Below the pieces are notes generated by a model. The model was not told the DNA's origin. It was given only the letters and a program-made list of their open reading frames with translations, and searched no databases. A DNA stretch of 64,000 nucleotides from the NCBI RefSeq assembly GCF_000143535.2, contig NC_037323.1, positions 1,054,001-1,118,000 on the forward strand, written 5' to 3'. The DNA comes from Botrytis cinerea B05.10 (Eukaryota > Ascomycota > Leotiomycetes > Helotiales > Sclerotiniaceae). Of the stretch, positions 23,680 to 35,971 are shown one piece after another; the first letter of the stretch is position 1; each line of letters opens with the position of its first letter. Position numbers and translations under genes: made by a program.

Positions 23680-26521
23680 TAGGGGAGGGGGGGTTGTATA
23701 GATAGCCATATACCTATGGAGAGTAGAGTAGATATGATAAAAGTTCGGTCTAGAAGATAATGTATAGTCACACCTGTAAATCATCTGTAAAATCATATAC
23801 TTTTTTAATTAATTTTCTGAACAAAGTCAAGTAAGATACTGTTTTATGATGCATAGCATTAGACTCATCAACTCTGTTATTGCACTTTAATGCTCAAGAA
23901 ATATCCCCTAATTCATTTACTCCACGTCGTTAAACCATGATTCTCATATCAATCACCATACTCACATTTGATACTTTACCCTCCGCGTCCCCACCTCCCC
24001 CGTATTCCGCACCCACAAACGACACGCCATTCGATCAACCCATTTAACTTCTCTGATTCTCTCACTACTGTCTACAAACATGGATACATATCTCATTCTA
24101 AAATTTGTAATTCCATTCCTCACTACTCATCTTCTAAACTATTAATTCTACACGTCGCAAAGAATACTCTACAATTGCTTGGTGTAGAAGTGATGCTAAA
24201 AGCGCGGGTCAAACACATAAAGCAAGTTGCGAATATAGAATGTATGAAGAATGTGGAATGAGTCATATGTACTTGTTGTGGTAATGTAATGAGCGGGGGT
24301 TAGATAGGATAGGATATGAAATGGTGGGTTTAATTGTTGCTGGAATGAGTTAAAGAATGTTGGGGTTGAGAAATGAGAATTGTAAGGTATAATAGGGGCG
24401 GATATGAGATTAGATACGAGAAACAGAGAGTAGATGGATGCTCAGTAGGTCGATATTAATATATAATAGAATACGACATAATCCTTCCCAAATTACACAC
24501 TCTACTCCATCGATGTACACATCATCCATAATGAAATCGCTGAGAGTTATCGAACCCCCGTCCCCGAGATCCCCAGCTAAATGCTGATCATTAGTAGGCT
24601 CTATGAGGTCACTGCAACATACTACAAACATGCTTCCTAATCTTTACATACTAGGAAAAACCAAACAACACTCTGCTTCGTCGTCTTGTCTTCGAATCGA
24701 CCAACCTCATTACTTGATCTAGTTAACAAGTATCTCGTTTTAGCATTAGTATTGCCTTGTGGAATTATCTTTTCTCCGATCAAATCCAATATGAAGATAT
24801 TAGTTTTGAGTTGGAAAGATGACCTATATGATTCATGTAGCGTGCTTTGGTATTTTGGGCAGTAATTCTACATCAGTCTGGCACTCAAAAATCAAAACCC
24901 CTTTGAATACCTCTTAGGATCTACGAACTCCTGTATAACTAACACAAATTCCAAATTATCTGCTTTTCATAAGCTCTGAAACAAAAGTTTGTTTTGCCTT
25001 CCCGATCTCATTGGAGTTCACAAGAGAGGCGATGAGATTGTAGATTTAGTGCATATCTCGGCTCCTTCAGTTTTGAACCAGACAGGACATATATCAAGTG
25101 ACGATATGATTTTGAGACCGGTCTTCGTGGATGGTTTGGGAGGACAAAGATCAATAAGGGGGATAATGGGCCTGCGCCGCAATAGGAGGGGACATAGCAG
25201 GTAGCGTGGAAAACGAGCTAGATTCAGTGACTAAATATGAAGGGAGGGGGAGGGGGCTAGAAAGTTATGAGGAGCTTGGTGTGGTTAGACTAACTTGAGT
25301 GGGGATTCAAGAGTGGTTTCTGAGAAAATGGAAATTGCAAGCCTGTCAATGAGTTACAGGGGCCAATTATTCTAAATGAAGGGCTTGCTGAAGTTTCGGC
25401 TTTAATCCATACCAGCATTGGACTACTGCATTTCCGGTGGTCCTAACATAGTGTTAGCCACAAACTGCATTGTCGTTCATTTTTAGATAGTGCGAACTGA
25501 ACTGGACTGGAGTTTGAACTGCTTTCACACTTTCATTCATATCATCATGTCGGGTTAGGCATACTTCCAAGTCTCTACGGTTCTAGCAGGAAAGGTCAAG
25601 ATCTGATTGAAATCAGTTTGTGAATTCCCTTTAGTATACATGGATATCAAAAACTACATTTACGTCGATGGGCACCGATGGGCACAATGTTTATCAAGCT
25701 TATCACCTGGCTCAATTGGACTGGAAATTGGTAAGAGCTCTGGAATAAAAAACGATTGCAACTGTAGCAGTCGATGAGCTTAACACTTTAATCAGTCCGC
25801 ACCTTGTCCCATTCTGATTGAAGACAGCTCAAGATATCTAAACACGGAGGTAGGCATACATCAAAAGAACCTATTCTGGGATTTGTTCCCCTGTCAACAA
25901 AAAGACAACGCACAAATCGGAAACCATAATACTAAATTCAAGAAAATAAACTAGTACAACGACATCATTGTCAAGCGAGTTTTAAGCACAGGGGTGGCCA
26001 GCCACGTGGACACGGCAGAGGTAGACAGGCAACAACAAAAATAGGGACAGATCATCTCACTTAAAACAAAGCAAGGCTACCGGCATATGCGACTAGAGTA
26101 ATAACGGGATGACCCTTGACCCTGTTACGACGTGCAACAAATTTTTAACAGACCAAGTGATAGGTGCCCTTTGTCAACATGAAAAAAACGTGGCAGTCAT
26201 ATAAAGCCATGTAATGAAGACCTAATGTAGGTGCGGCTTGAGTAGATGTGCAACAAAAAAAGATCATAAGATGATGAGGTAAGGGGGTAGATATGCATAA
26301 CTTGCAGAGGATCCACTCGCTTGAGTAGGAAGGGGGATCTCGGCCGACGACGTTGAGAAAAAGAAGGTAGTATTCCGGCTCAACTTGGAAACATGTAGAA
26401 GGGAAAAAAAAAGAACAAGTGTAAGCAAGAAAAACATGGCATTCGAAACTTTTGTGGACCCGGGTTTAAAAATATGTACCGTGAACTTTATTTATTAGAT
26501 AAACACCAGCCCGATGTGAGT
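23680..26521. other. 2.8-kb convergent gene-free region
   Basis: Lies between the 3' ends of the DHA1 transporter and the DnaJ gene. Open frames are short and unsupported. It is unusually long for a convergent spacer. Only small direct duplications were noticed (GATGGGCAC twice near 25669-25684). No tRNA, rRNA or mobile element could be supported. Confidence 0.5.
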
Positions 26522-27656
26522 TTATCGGTTACCCCTTGCGCCGGCTGGGGCATCCGTTCTTCTACTCTTCAATACAGTCCCCATTGCATCTCTGACCTCC
26601 GGATCGGACCTAATGGTGTTTTGTACAAGCCATTCTTTGACTTTCCCCTTTACATCGTTCATCGCTTGTGGATCATTGGCGAATGGAATCATTTCTAATG
26701 CGTGAAGTCGAGACGCATCGACATCTGCAGCTTTTGCAACTTGTTCTAATCGATCAAGTTGCTGCTTCAGCACAGTTTCTGGATTTCCGTTTTGTGGAGC
26801 TGTGGGTGGTTGTAATAACGGGCCAAGCTGGGAAAACGCAATGTATAATGTGAGACTCGCTTTTCGAGCGAGTTGTATTAATTGAAATGGAAGATATGGC
26901 GGATGTGATGTGAATGTCGCGAGGATTGGATTTATCATGTTCGTTGCAACAACAGGGAAGTGTGGGCGCGAAACTGTGTGTAATTCAAATACGCAGAGCA
27001 TGATTATGGTGATCCAGCGCCAGTATTTGCCCCAGTCTAAATAGCCGGCAAGGCTCAGTCCATACATGAATACTCCAGCGATGCCATAATAAGGAGCGAT
27101 CGTCTGCATGCCATGGGCAAGGTAGTCTCTGATTGTTGAACAATGTTGCCACCCTATCACTTCTGGTCCGAATCTTTCGTATGCAAATCGTTTCGCGGGG
27201 TTAAGAAGTGTGTCTTGTGCCAATTTGAGATGGACAAAGTAACCTTCGGAGGAAGGGGAAGATGATGAAACTTTGTCAGGATGATGAATGGCTGCCAGCC
27301 GCCTGAATCTTGATTTGATTTCTCGTTCAGTCGCCGAATGAGGAACTCCTAGATCTTGGTAGAAGTCTCTTGCTTTGCGAATGTCCCAGTCGGCTTCGTA
27401 GATTGTGTACAGGAGATACGTAGATATGACCAATATGTTTATGCGCCGGCGATGTAGGACCCATTTTGGGGAACCAGGTTGAGGCTTTGGGTCACCGACA
27501 CGTATTGTCAGTCCGTACCATAAAGTTTGAACCCAACCCGTAACCAACTAGAGCGTCGTGTTAGGAAGCATTATATGAATTGCATATTTGTATTAGGGGA
27601 CAACTTACATTAGGGAGGAAGGTCCAGCCAGCTAAAGAAAGAAGATTATTAGACAT
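26522..27656 (-). CDS. Membrane-associated DnaJ (Hsp40) protein
   Basis: Predicted ER-type J-protein that would stimulate an Hsp70 at a membrane. Two exons, 27609-27656 and 26522-27547, with a 61-nt phase-0 intron, give 357 residues. The small first exon encodes MSNNLLSLAGWTFLPN, which continues into LVTGWVQTLWYGL. Both form a first hydrophobic segment. A second hydrophobic segment (INILVISTYLLYTIYEADW) precedes the J-domain at about residues 78-145, which has the HPD signature in IHHPDKVSS and ends with AYERFGPEVIGW. Two or three more hydrophobic segments follow (about 165-215), then a cytosolic helical tail. The frame upstream of exon 2 starts at TTG, so the ATG exon is needed. Its order of membrane segments around a J-domain matches a fungal family known to me only by generic names. 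Confidence 0.88.
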
Positions 27657-27915
27657 CTCTTAGAACTCTGCCCTCTCCGTTAATGTATTTTCAGGATATG
27701 CAAGACATGAACTTGCAAAAGAAGAGAAAAACTGTAGTCCCTTGTGTAGTTTGTATATTGGAAATGTATCCCAATCGGCAAGAGTAAAGCCACTTATCCT
27801 TTGTTTGCGACAAAAGGCTTATCTTATCTGAGCACGCTAGCGGCCGCAGTAAAAGTTTCTGGGGGAGGACGTTCACGAAAAAAAATCAATAGCCTTGATA
27901 GTCAATATCCACAGA
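27657..27915. promoter_or_regulatory. Short divergent promoter, DnaJ / RPA43
   Basis: Only 259 bp separate the two start codons, so these genes must share regulatory DNA. Around 27838-27846 lies a GC-rich GCGGCCGC block. No specific factor site is claimed. Confidence 0.5.
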
Positions 27916-28887
27916 ATGTCAATTGAAATGCCTTCACAATCAACAATTGCCGGGGCTTCTCCCAAAAAGCATAAGAGCAAGTCGGAAAAGAAGCACAAAT
28001 CAATAGACAGCGAAAAGAAACGAAAACGTGAGAATGGGGAAGAAGGACATCGATCGAAGAAACACAGATCCGAAAAGACGGCGACACTAAGCTCCTCCTC
28101 GATACAACCACCAGCTGAAGTATCGCCATTCCATTTACAGACATCCTCCATCTTTTTGCCCTTAGCACCAGTATCTCAGAAATTTCCTCTCGAAGGTTTA
28201 TGCGCCGAACACCTTTCTCCACTCATTCTCACATATTATCCTCCATTCAACGGAGTTATTCTTTCCTACAGCAACCCACGATTTGCCGAAAAAGCCTTTG
28301 GTAACGATGGAGATTCTACCCTCTTACAAAACTTGGACGAATATGCGGTGAGTTGGGCTTGGGTGACTGCTGAGTTTCTACTCTTCAAACCGGAAAAGGG
28401 AGCTTGGTTAGAGGGTTATATCAATTTGCAAAATGAAGGGCATCTGGGCTTAGTCTGTTGGAATCTTTTCAATGCAAGTATCGAGAGGGCAAGATTGCCA
28501 AAAGAATGGAGATGGGTCGGTGTAGAGGACCAAGAGAAGGATGCGGAAGCCGAAGCTGAAGAAGGCGCAACATACGCTGAAGATGGAATTGGCTATTATG
28601 TGGATGGAGAGGGCAAGAAAATTGAAGGCACCGTGAAATTCCGAGTCAAGGAGATTGAATCAAATCATGATAAGGAGAGAGGGTTCTTGACAATTGATGG
28701 AACGATGTTAGACGAGGAGGCTGAGATGCGATTGTTGGAAACCGAACAGGACAGGGTTGGAAATAAAGACAGTGCTGGTAGACGTCTTGGTGGTGCAAAA
28801 GCTCTTGGTGCAACTAGCTTAGGAGTAACCGCTGAGCCCTCTGCCACGGAAGTGGACACAGGGAAGAAACACAGACGAAGAGATTGA
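27916..28887 (+). CDS. RPA43: RNA polymerase I subunit RPA43
   Basis: Stalk subunit of RNA polymerase I (counterpart of Rpb7), which recruits the initiation factor Rrn3 for rRNA synthesis in the nucleolus. Single exon of 323 residues from the first ATG at 27916; the open frame extends upstream only from a TTG. Residues 10-55 are Lys/Ser/His-rich (PKKHKSKSEKKHKS, KKRKREN), a nucleolar targeting-type stretch. The Rpb7-N-like domain lies at about 75-165 (SIFLPLAPVSQKF; YYPPFNGVILSYSNPRF). The OB-fold is at about 160-260 (FKPEKGAWLEGYINLQNEGHL), with an acidic insertion EDQEKDAEAEAEEG. The C-terminus is basic (GKKHRRRD). Length matches yeast Rpa43 (326). It is divergent from the DnaJ gene. Confidence 0.9.
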   Translation: MSIEMPSQSTIAGASPKKHKSKSEKKHKSIDSEKKRKRENGEEGHRSKKHRSEKTATLSSSSIQPPAEVSPFHLQTSSIFLPLAPVSQKFPLEGLCAEHLSPLILTYYPPFNGVILSYSNPRFAEKAFGNDGDSTLLQNLDEYAVSWAWVTAEFLLFKPEKGAWLEGYINLQNEGHLGLVCWNLFNASIERARLPKEWRWVGVEDQEKDAEAEAEEGATYAEDGIGYYVDGEGKKIEGTVKFRVKEIESNHDKERGFLTIDGTMLDEEAEMRLLETEQDRVGNKDSAGRRLGGAKALGATSLGVTAEPSATEVDTGKKHRRRD

Positions 28888-29318
28888 GGTGTTCTCTGAG
28901 TATTATATGGCGTTAGTGGATACCAGGGTTCTTAATGATATTATCTTAGCTAAAATTCACGCGTGAAGCACTCGGTGTGCATTTGCCAGTTGATACAAGT
29001 CCTGAAATTTGTACAGCATGTAAGTTTCTTGATATCAAATGGCTCGTTTAAAGAGACCAGAAACAAACCTAGAACGGGACTTCCGTGCAATTCGTGTCCG
29101 TCAAGCTCACCAGGAGAAATATCACCGGGAAATAATATTTGTACAAGTCTGCCACGTGATTGCCCGTACCTTCTTTTTTATTTTTGGAGTTCGCGAAACT
29201 ATTTTCGCGTCTAACGCCGTGCTTTCTTCCCCACACCTTCTCTGCATTGCATTTCCTAGCTAGGTAGGTCTTGGAGGCTTCAAACGGGTTGGGTCGATTT
29301 ACATTCCTCATCGTCGAC
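28888..29318. other. Spacer, RPA43 3' end to next gene
   Basis: 431 bp between two tandem genes. It presumably contains the RPA43 3' UTR and the promoter of the acidic protein gene. A CCACGTGAT sequence lies at about 29153. Short open frames are unsupported. Confidence 0.45.
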
Positions 29319-32300
29319 ATGAGACTACGTTTGAATGTGCGCAGGCACAATCTTCCTGACTGTCCCATTATCTGGGATGTCAACACCTCAACATCCGCAC
29401 CTACAGTGTCAGAATTACTAAATGAAGTTAATGATGTAATTCCCATCGAATCTACAGAATGGGGGATGGAGGATTATGCTGTTGAGGTGAAGGGGAAGGA
29501 AGGGCTTAATTATGAGTGTTTACATTTTCAGCCTGTTGATAAAGTAATGAAGGAAGAAGATGAAGTAATGTAAGTTTTATCTAGCATCTGTTACACATTT
29601 GCGAGAAACATATACTAATATGCCTCCCTTTAGCATTCGCCCACTTCTTACTAACGATTTGCGAGCGCGAAGAATATCTGGAAGACATCAAATTTCGGCG
29701 GATGGGAGACATTTGGTTGATGGTGTCGCGTTTGGAAGACCTATGTTAAGGAGGCCAATAAATCGCCCAGCAATTGATATTCCCCCTCGCAAACGACGCA
29801 GAATAACAATCGATGAAGATGAGGATCCAGAGGATTCAGAAGATGCTGAGCCAGCAGCCAAAAGGATTACTTTCCGACCAGAAGCTGACGAAGATGAAGA
29901 CGATGAAGACGACGATGATTTTGATCCAAATGCAGACAATTACGAGGATGAGGAAGAAAGCGACGAGGAAGTCGAGGATACAGAAAGCCGACAATTGGTT
30001 ATTCATGCAGATTTTGAGGATGACGATAAAGAGAGCGATGAGGACGTTGAGAATACAAACGACCGACAACTCGTCCTTCATGCAGATTTTGAAGATGATG
30101 ACGAAGAAGACGACGAAGACTTTGAGCCAGGATTGGGGGAGCAAAATTCAGAAGATGAGGAGAATGAAGAGGAAGATTTTGAGGGGTTTCAAGATGACCA
30201 GCCAAACTCGACCGCTCCCGACATTGAAACGGAAACCCCGGGCAATGTTGACGAGCTATCCGCAGCCGACCAGGCTGTCCTTTCAAGTGTCAAGAACCCA
30301 TCAACAAGGGCAAAAATTTGTAAATTGCATACTGCTTTTCCCAATGCCTCCATGTCCGTTGTCAACTTTGTTTTAAAAGGTTCTGATGGAGACATATCCC
30401 ACGCCTATGAAGCTCTGGTTCGAGGATACGTTCCTGCTAAGCCGAAAAGCTCTATCTTACAATCATCTTCTAGTCATTCCAAGTTACCGAAGGCCTCATC
30501 TAAAGCACAAACCTCTAAACGCAGTGAAGCAGGAATTGCATCCAAGCAAAATGGTCCAGCATCAACCAATAAGATGGATTTAGACGATGAAGAATCTAGC
30601 TCGGAGGAGGAGGAGGAAGACGCGTTACTTCAACACTATGATCAGCATGGTTTACCGCCAGGTTCAATTACTTCAGGCAAAGCATTATCTTACATGGCTG
30701 AAGCTATGGAGGGTGCTCCTGACTCAAAGCCAAGACATACTAAATTTGAAACCAGTCCCACAGCCGTTTCTACTAGTAATGTTACCACTTTTGCAGGTAG
30801 AGATTTGAAAAGCGGACTTTCCTCCAAACCAGCAATAGATCTTAAGTCGAATGATGATGAAATATCTATTGATAGTGATGATTCATCAGATTCGTCCTCC
30901 GAAGCCGATTCAAGCAGCAGTAGTGATGATAGCGATGATTCGTCTAGCGGAGACGATTCTAGTGAGGCTGCCGACGCATCATCCTCATCGTCTGATAGCG
31001 ACAGTGATAGCGACAATGATAGCGATAGCGATTCCTCGAGTGATGACGAAGCACCGGAAGTCAAGTCGAGTAAACAGGCCCCGCCAGTATTTGAAGCTGC
31101 TAAGTTAGAGCCTAGCCCATCTACCGACAAATTTGTTCCAAAAACACGAGTTCCCGTGCCTCCTAGACAGGGAAAAAAGGCAACGCACTCCAGGAATCAA
31201 CGACGTAAACAAGGCATCGCTCTTGCCAAGCTTAAAGAGCAAGGCATTCTTCCAGAGGACACTAAAACATCTGAATTTAATCAGCTAGAAGTCAATGACA
31301 GCACTTCTCCTGAAGACGCATCTGCCGCACTAGCAGTCTTGAGATCCAACGCCAACTCTGAAAAAATTCAGAATGGAGCTAAAAGAGCACTCTTTGAAGC
31401 CGATGAGTTTGAGGCTCGAAGACGTGAATTGCTGGCGTCTCTTGCATCCGGTGGTATCGAGGTGTCTCCAACAACTGGTAAAACTGTAGTTGATACTATG
31501 GATGTCGATGTTCCCGAAATGGTAAGCGGTGCTCATAAAACTGGTAAAGATGTATCGAAGAACCCTACTGAAAATTCTGATATCGCCAATGTGGATTCAC
31601 AGGAGGATTCCGACTCCGCGCCAACAAGTGCAAATCAACTAGGCAAATCACGACGAGCGAAATTGGACGTCGGTGCCGGCCGTCGATTATTGTTTGGTGC
31701 GCTTGGTATGAAGAACCCTAAGACGAAGAAGGACGAGGACAAGCTTCGTAATGACTTGATGAAAGATGTTCGTGTTTCTAAAGCTGTCAATCCGCCTGAA
31801 GAAGTTCTTGCTCAGGAGACTGATGTCCTCGCTCTTGATAACGATGGGTGGAGAGATAAGGTTTCTGTCTATCGAGCGGTCGAATGTTGTCAAGAAGGCG
31901 TTGCATTAAGTGAGCCTCCGTTTCCATTCGTTCAACGATGGGATCCTCAGCAGCAAAATCATAGAGGTGGCAAGAGGAAGAACCAGGACCAAGGGCACAA
32001 TGAAGATTCACAAGGTTCAAAGAAGCGAAAGCGACGCAATGGAAAGCAAAACTACTCTGAAGCACAGGAAGAGTATTTTGACGAATCATACCAGCTAAGC
32101 TACGAGGAAGATGTTGCGGAGACACAATCGACGGAGCCGCCAGCAAGACAGATCGAGAGTGTGGAGCTCAGGGCTGATTTGGAAGATGTTATTCAAGAAA
32201 CCCCTGATCTAGTCGAACTCCCAGAAGATCCAGCTACTCTGCCAAATCTAGAATTAAATACGGTACAATCAGGGATGATCATTGCTTTCAAGCAAATGCT

Positions 32301-34137
32301 TATGGACGAATCTACAAAATGGCAACCACAGATTTCAGCTTATCGCACAGCCTCCGTTCTGTCCATTGACGATAACGGCAATATCACAGTTTCTTTGGCA
32401 AGAAGAGACAGAGATTATCCAGTGAAGAATTACGATGAAAACGGAGAAAGAATTTGGGGAAAGTTTGAAATGCCTAATGAAGAAGAGGACGAAGAGGGAG
32501 AGGACAATGGAGAAATGGATATCACCTTCTACGAGCTTGTCGAACCGAAGATTGTCGCCCCTGCCCCAGTAAGCCTGTCTACCGAAATCTCTAAAAATGG
32601 CATGGCGACTGATGAATCAGTGACTTTAAGCAACGAAAATATAGATGAAACACAATGCTCCCATGTCACAGAGACGCAGTATTATGACACAGACCCACCA
32701 GTCCCCAGGGAAACTGCAGACATAATCAGCACACCACGTAACTCGAAGCTAGAGTATCTGCAAACTGGAGCATTGCCGCAATCAATCACTGATAGTGCTA
32801 AGGAGAATATTTCACATATTATCAATGAGGCTGGTTTTCGCTCTAATGTGCCCTCCTCCATAGTTCGAGATTTTGCTCTCAAGAACTTAGAAAGGGGTGA
32901 TGAAGCGCTGAAGAACGATGAAATGAGAACAGAACTAATGAATGAAATTGATGAAACCTCTTTTTCACCAAAATTCAATGGTTTCGGCTCGAGCTCACCG
33001 ATCCAACAACCACAGTCAATCACTTCTCCTGACAGGCAACAATCGATTTGGCACACCGTAGGATCCCAAGAACCTTCAAGTATTTTAAACCATGACACAC
33101 CAGAAGTGATTACAAATATCGAATCTGAACCAACTATCCAGAAGGACTTAACAACTGGAGTGCCACAGGCAACTTCAAATGTACCCAACATTCACACCAA
33201 GCAAATTACCAAGAAAATTAATGTCGATAAGGCACAGGCATCGTGGGAAGCCCTTCAGCCACGAAGAAATACGCCCAGTCCAGTTGAGACAGACCAAACA
33301 CTTGACACGATTGAGGTAGATTGTAGAGCAGCGGACCCAAAGTTATCGGGGCAATCATCATTTGCAAGTTTGGTCACTGACCATGGACGGCAGCCAGATT
33401 TCAGTTTTGAAAACATGCGAAACCAGGAACTTCATGACGTCAAAGCAGGTGATGCAGCAATGGATTTGACAGCACATGATGGTGATGAGCCTGAACTCCC
33501 TCCACGCCGATCCAATTCATCTAGCAAACCTAACGAGAACGACAATATGGCTGCACCTTCATCGGACAATTTTCCCACTGTTGAAGAGTTTCTGAGCCAG
33601 CCTTCCCAGTCTTTGAGGAAGCCTGAGGAGAACGCTTCGCAACCTCTACCAAAAAACCCGCAGGGTGTTGCTGAGAAGAGAAAGACATTGGCAGCATTCG
33701 ACGATACACAGTCTTCAGCAATCCCGGTAGATGATAAGAGTAAGAAACCGTTGGTGGCATTTGATGATTCAGACTCAGAGTCGGATATACTGCAGGTGAA
33801 AGCTAAGCTTGAACCAAAGGGAACTGGAATTAAATCAAAGAAGACCATTGCTGCATTTGATCCTTCTTCTGACGAAGAAGATCAAACCACGCCTAAAACA
33901 TCCAAAATACCCCAAAATTCGCAATACATGGATCTGACCCTTTCAAGCGACGTAGAGCCCGAACCTGAAAAGGAGAAATTGAACGGCAATGGCTCAAACA
34001 GGGATGAAGATTTTGAGGCAGGATGGGGAGCAAAGACAAAGAGCAATTTGAGAGGATTAAAGAGACAAGGGAGTAATGGCTTGGGGGGTACAACAAACAC
34101 TTCTCTGAACACCAAAACTTCCAGAAAAAGATTCTGA
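29319..34137 (+). CDS. Giant acidic nuclear protein with coilin-like ends
   Basis: Two exons, 29319-29569 and 29634-34137, joined at a phase-2 intron of 64 nt, give 1584 residues. The ATG at 29319 starts MRLRLNVRRHNLPD; the open frame upstream begins only at TTG. Residues 1-95 look like a ubiquitin-like fold (VSELLNEVNDVIP, LNYECLHFQPVD, DEVIIRPL), of the type annotated in fungi as DUF7357, from memory. A basic patch PPRKRRRIT follows at about 134. About 140-290 is a dense Asp/Glu tract. Residues 305-350 resemble a CUE/UBA helix bundle (KICKLHTAFPNASMSVV). Residues 490-560 are Ser/Asp repeats. A KKRKRR signal lies near 880, and a Tudor-like beta domain at about 955-1055 (GMIIAFKQMLMDES, then YRTASVLSIDDNGNITVSL). 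The tail is disordered. A ubiquitin-like start, basic middle and Tudor-like late domain is the plan of coilin, a nuclear-body scaffold; homology is inference. Confidence 0.88.
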
Positions 34138-35351
34138 GCATGTTAGACACCGGAGAGTCAATGCCAAGATCAATTTCAAGTGGTGTGCTAATTTTGGCAA
34201 ACATTATTTGTAAAGAGATAAGTAGCAGAGTATTATGCAGCAGTTAGCAGCAGTTAGCAGAATAGTGAAGCACAACAGGTAGCTGTAAAAAAATAAATAC
34301 AATAACAGATAATCATTCTTGATATATTTTTTGCTGTCTCTGGGCCTTTAGAAATGTGTTTATTTCAGACTTCACTTTACTTTCTAGTTGGTTGTTGTGG
34401 AAGCATATGCGGATCGGTTGTGTCTCATGGCAAGTGCACAAAGGCGTCGCGTGTATTCATCGCCAATACCTTCTTCTAATCTTCTCTTTCCAATATTTTA
34501 GGAGTCATGTTCCTCCTTGACCTTCCCTTCCGTTATCAAACCTACTCAGATAATTCATTCAACAAAGTTCTTTTGGTTTCCAATATAGTTGTATGGAATT
34601 CTTGTTGTTTCGTTTCATCTTATTCTTGATGTACGTGAGACCTCGTTTAATGGGTGTTCGGCCAAGAGCAATGCATTGGCTCTCGATCGTTCTTGATTGC
34701 TGATAGGGCTTATGATTTTTCTTCTGGAACTGTTTCTACCCTACTCGACTCATTTTCTTTGATGTTATATTTCTTGATTTCACGATGGGAAAGGCTGACT
34801 CAGTGATAGATACATTGATTCGCAAGTATGAGTTTTAGACATCTTTGTTATGCCAAACACGTGTGATCTTACATCTCATACAATACTGCGAATATACATT
34901 TCTTGTCACAATATCTTTTCCGATGCTTTTGGATACATACTCATATATAAAATCATGAATGTCTTTTGATGCAAGTTTTATTTATCACTTATTCTCATAT
35001 TCAAAATACATATTTCCCTATTCTTAACAGTCGGTCCAATACATCTGCTTCCAGAGAGCCACCATATCACCCCCGCGCCGCATATATACGGGTTCTACCC
35101 CGCCAGTCATCATTTGTATTTACACAAAGAAACCTGCCTCTCATCTCGTTTCGCATACTCAGCCCTCGAAGTTACGTTCTATTTCTCGACGTTTCGATCT
35201 CTGAATCGGAAGGTTGATTGTGCAACGATTGTATATTTAAGAAATACCCCTAGTCCGAGGTTGCCTTCGAGTCAGTTTGAAAGTTTGGACTTTTTGAAGT
35301 GCAGATAGTACGAGGTAGATCGAGTTTGTGTCCCAGATCACTCGAAGAAAG
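34138..35351. other. 1.2-kb spacer between tandem genes
   Basis: No supported gene. It is T-rich overall. A GCAGTTAGCA duplication lies at about 34239-34258. The last 400 bases are CT-rich and presumably form the promoter and leader of the small secreted protein gene. Confidence 0.45.
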
Positions 35352-35971
35352 ATGAAAATTATCTCCCTGCTCGTAGTCTTGAGTTTCTTGCCAGTCATTA
35401 TTGCTTTGTTATTTTTGGCGCCTACTCCGGTTCTCGCGGCTACAACCACTATTTCTGCATCGCCATCACTATCATCCACTCCATTCTTGATTCGGAAAGA
35501 TTGGAGGAATGGAAATCCTCGAGAGGGATTTCAAGCTTCTAGACCGAGCGAAACAAGTGAAGAAGACCCTTCAATCACAGCCGCGCCCAGTGCAGAAGAA
35601 ATTCAACTTCAGGAAAAATATCATCTGACTACGTATTGGAGTTGTGTTACGTTGCAGACTTTTGTTCATTGCGGATGGTATGTGTATTCTTTTTGTTATT
35701 TGGGAGCGAGCACTTGGATTGGAGATGGATTGCTGGGCTGGGGTTATTGGGGTTTGTTTTGAGGGATTGAGGGGAAAGGGGAAGTGGGAAGTGGGGGCTC
35801 GGATGATGTTAGTGAGAAATAGAGAGAAGTAGATACTAACTTGAGCTGACTAGGCATGAACCTATTCTTGCGGGAGGAACAGAGATTGCGGGTGCTTCCT
35901 GCGGATTGTGTAATGCTGGGAGAGTGGCTTTGGTGGCGGCGGGAGCTGTGGTAGTTGCTGGCGTTCTGTGA
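35352..35971 (+). CDS. Small secreted or surface protein, conserved-looking
   Basis: Two exons, 35352-35677 and 35854-35971, give 147 residues. The intron is 176 nt, with a GTATGT donor, an ACTAAC branch point near 35845 and a TAG acceptor. The ATG at 35352 starts a signal peptide of about 28-30 residues (MKIISLLVVLSFLPVI, then FLAPTPVLA). The mature part has a Ser/Thr-rich segment, a charged stretch, then a core WSCVTLQTFVHCGWHEPIL that the splice completes, and a CGLC motif. The last 15 residues are hydrophobic (VALVAAGAVVVAGVL), compatible with a GPI-anchor signal or a tail anchor. Four cysteines could form two disulfides. Function unknown. I recall similar small ascomycete proteins, but no named family. 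Confidence 0.78.

Noticed and set aside
24535..24625. tRNA-like T-arm on the minus strand (GGGGGTTCGATA)
   Set aside because: The T-stem does not pair, and no acceptor stem or anticodon arm could be folded.
30690..31130. Ser/Leu-rich minus-strand frame inside the giant acidic gene
   Set aside because: It is the reverse reading of the Ser/Asp repeats; such low-complexity repeats open all frames. The plus-strand exon is uninterrupted.
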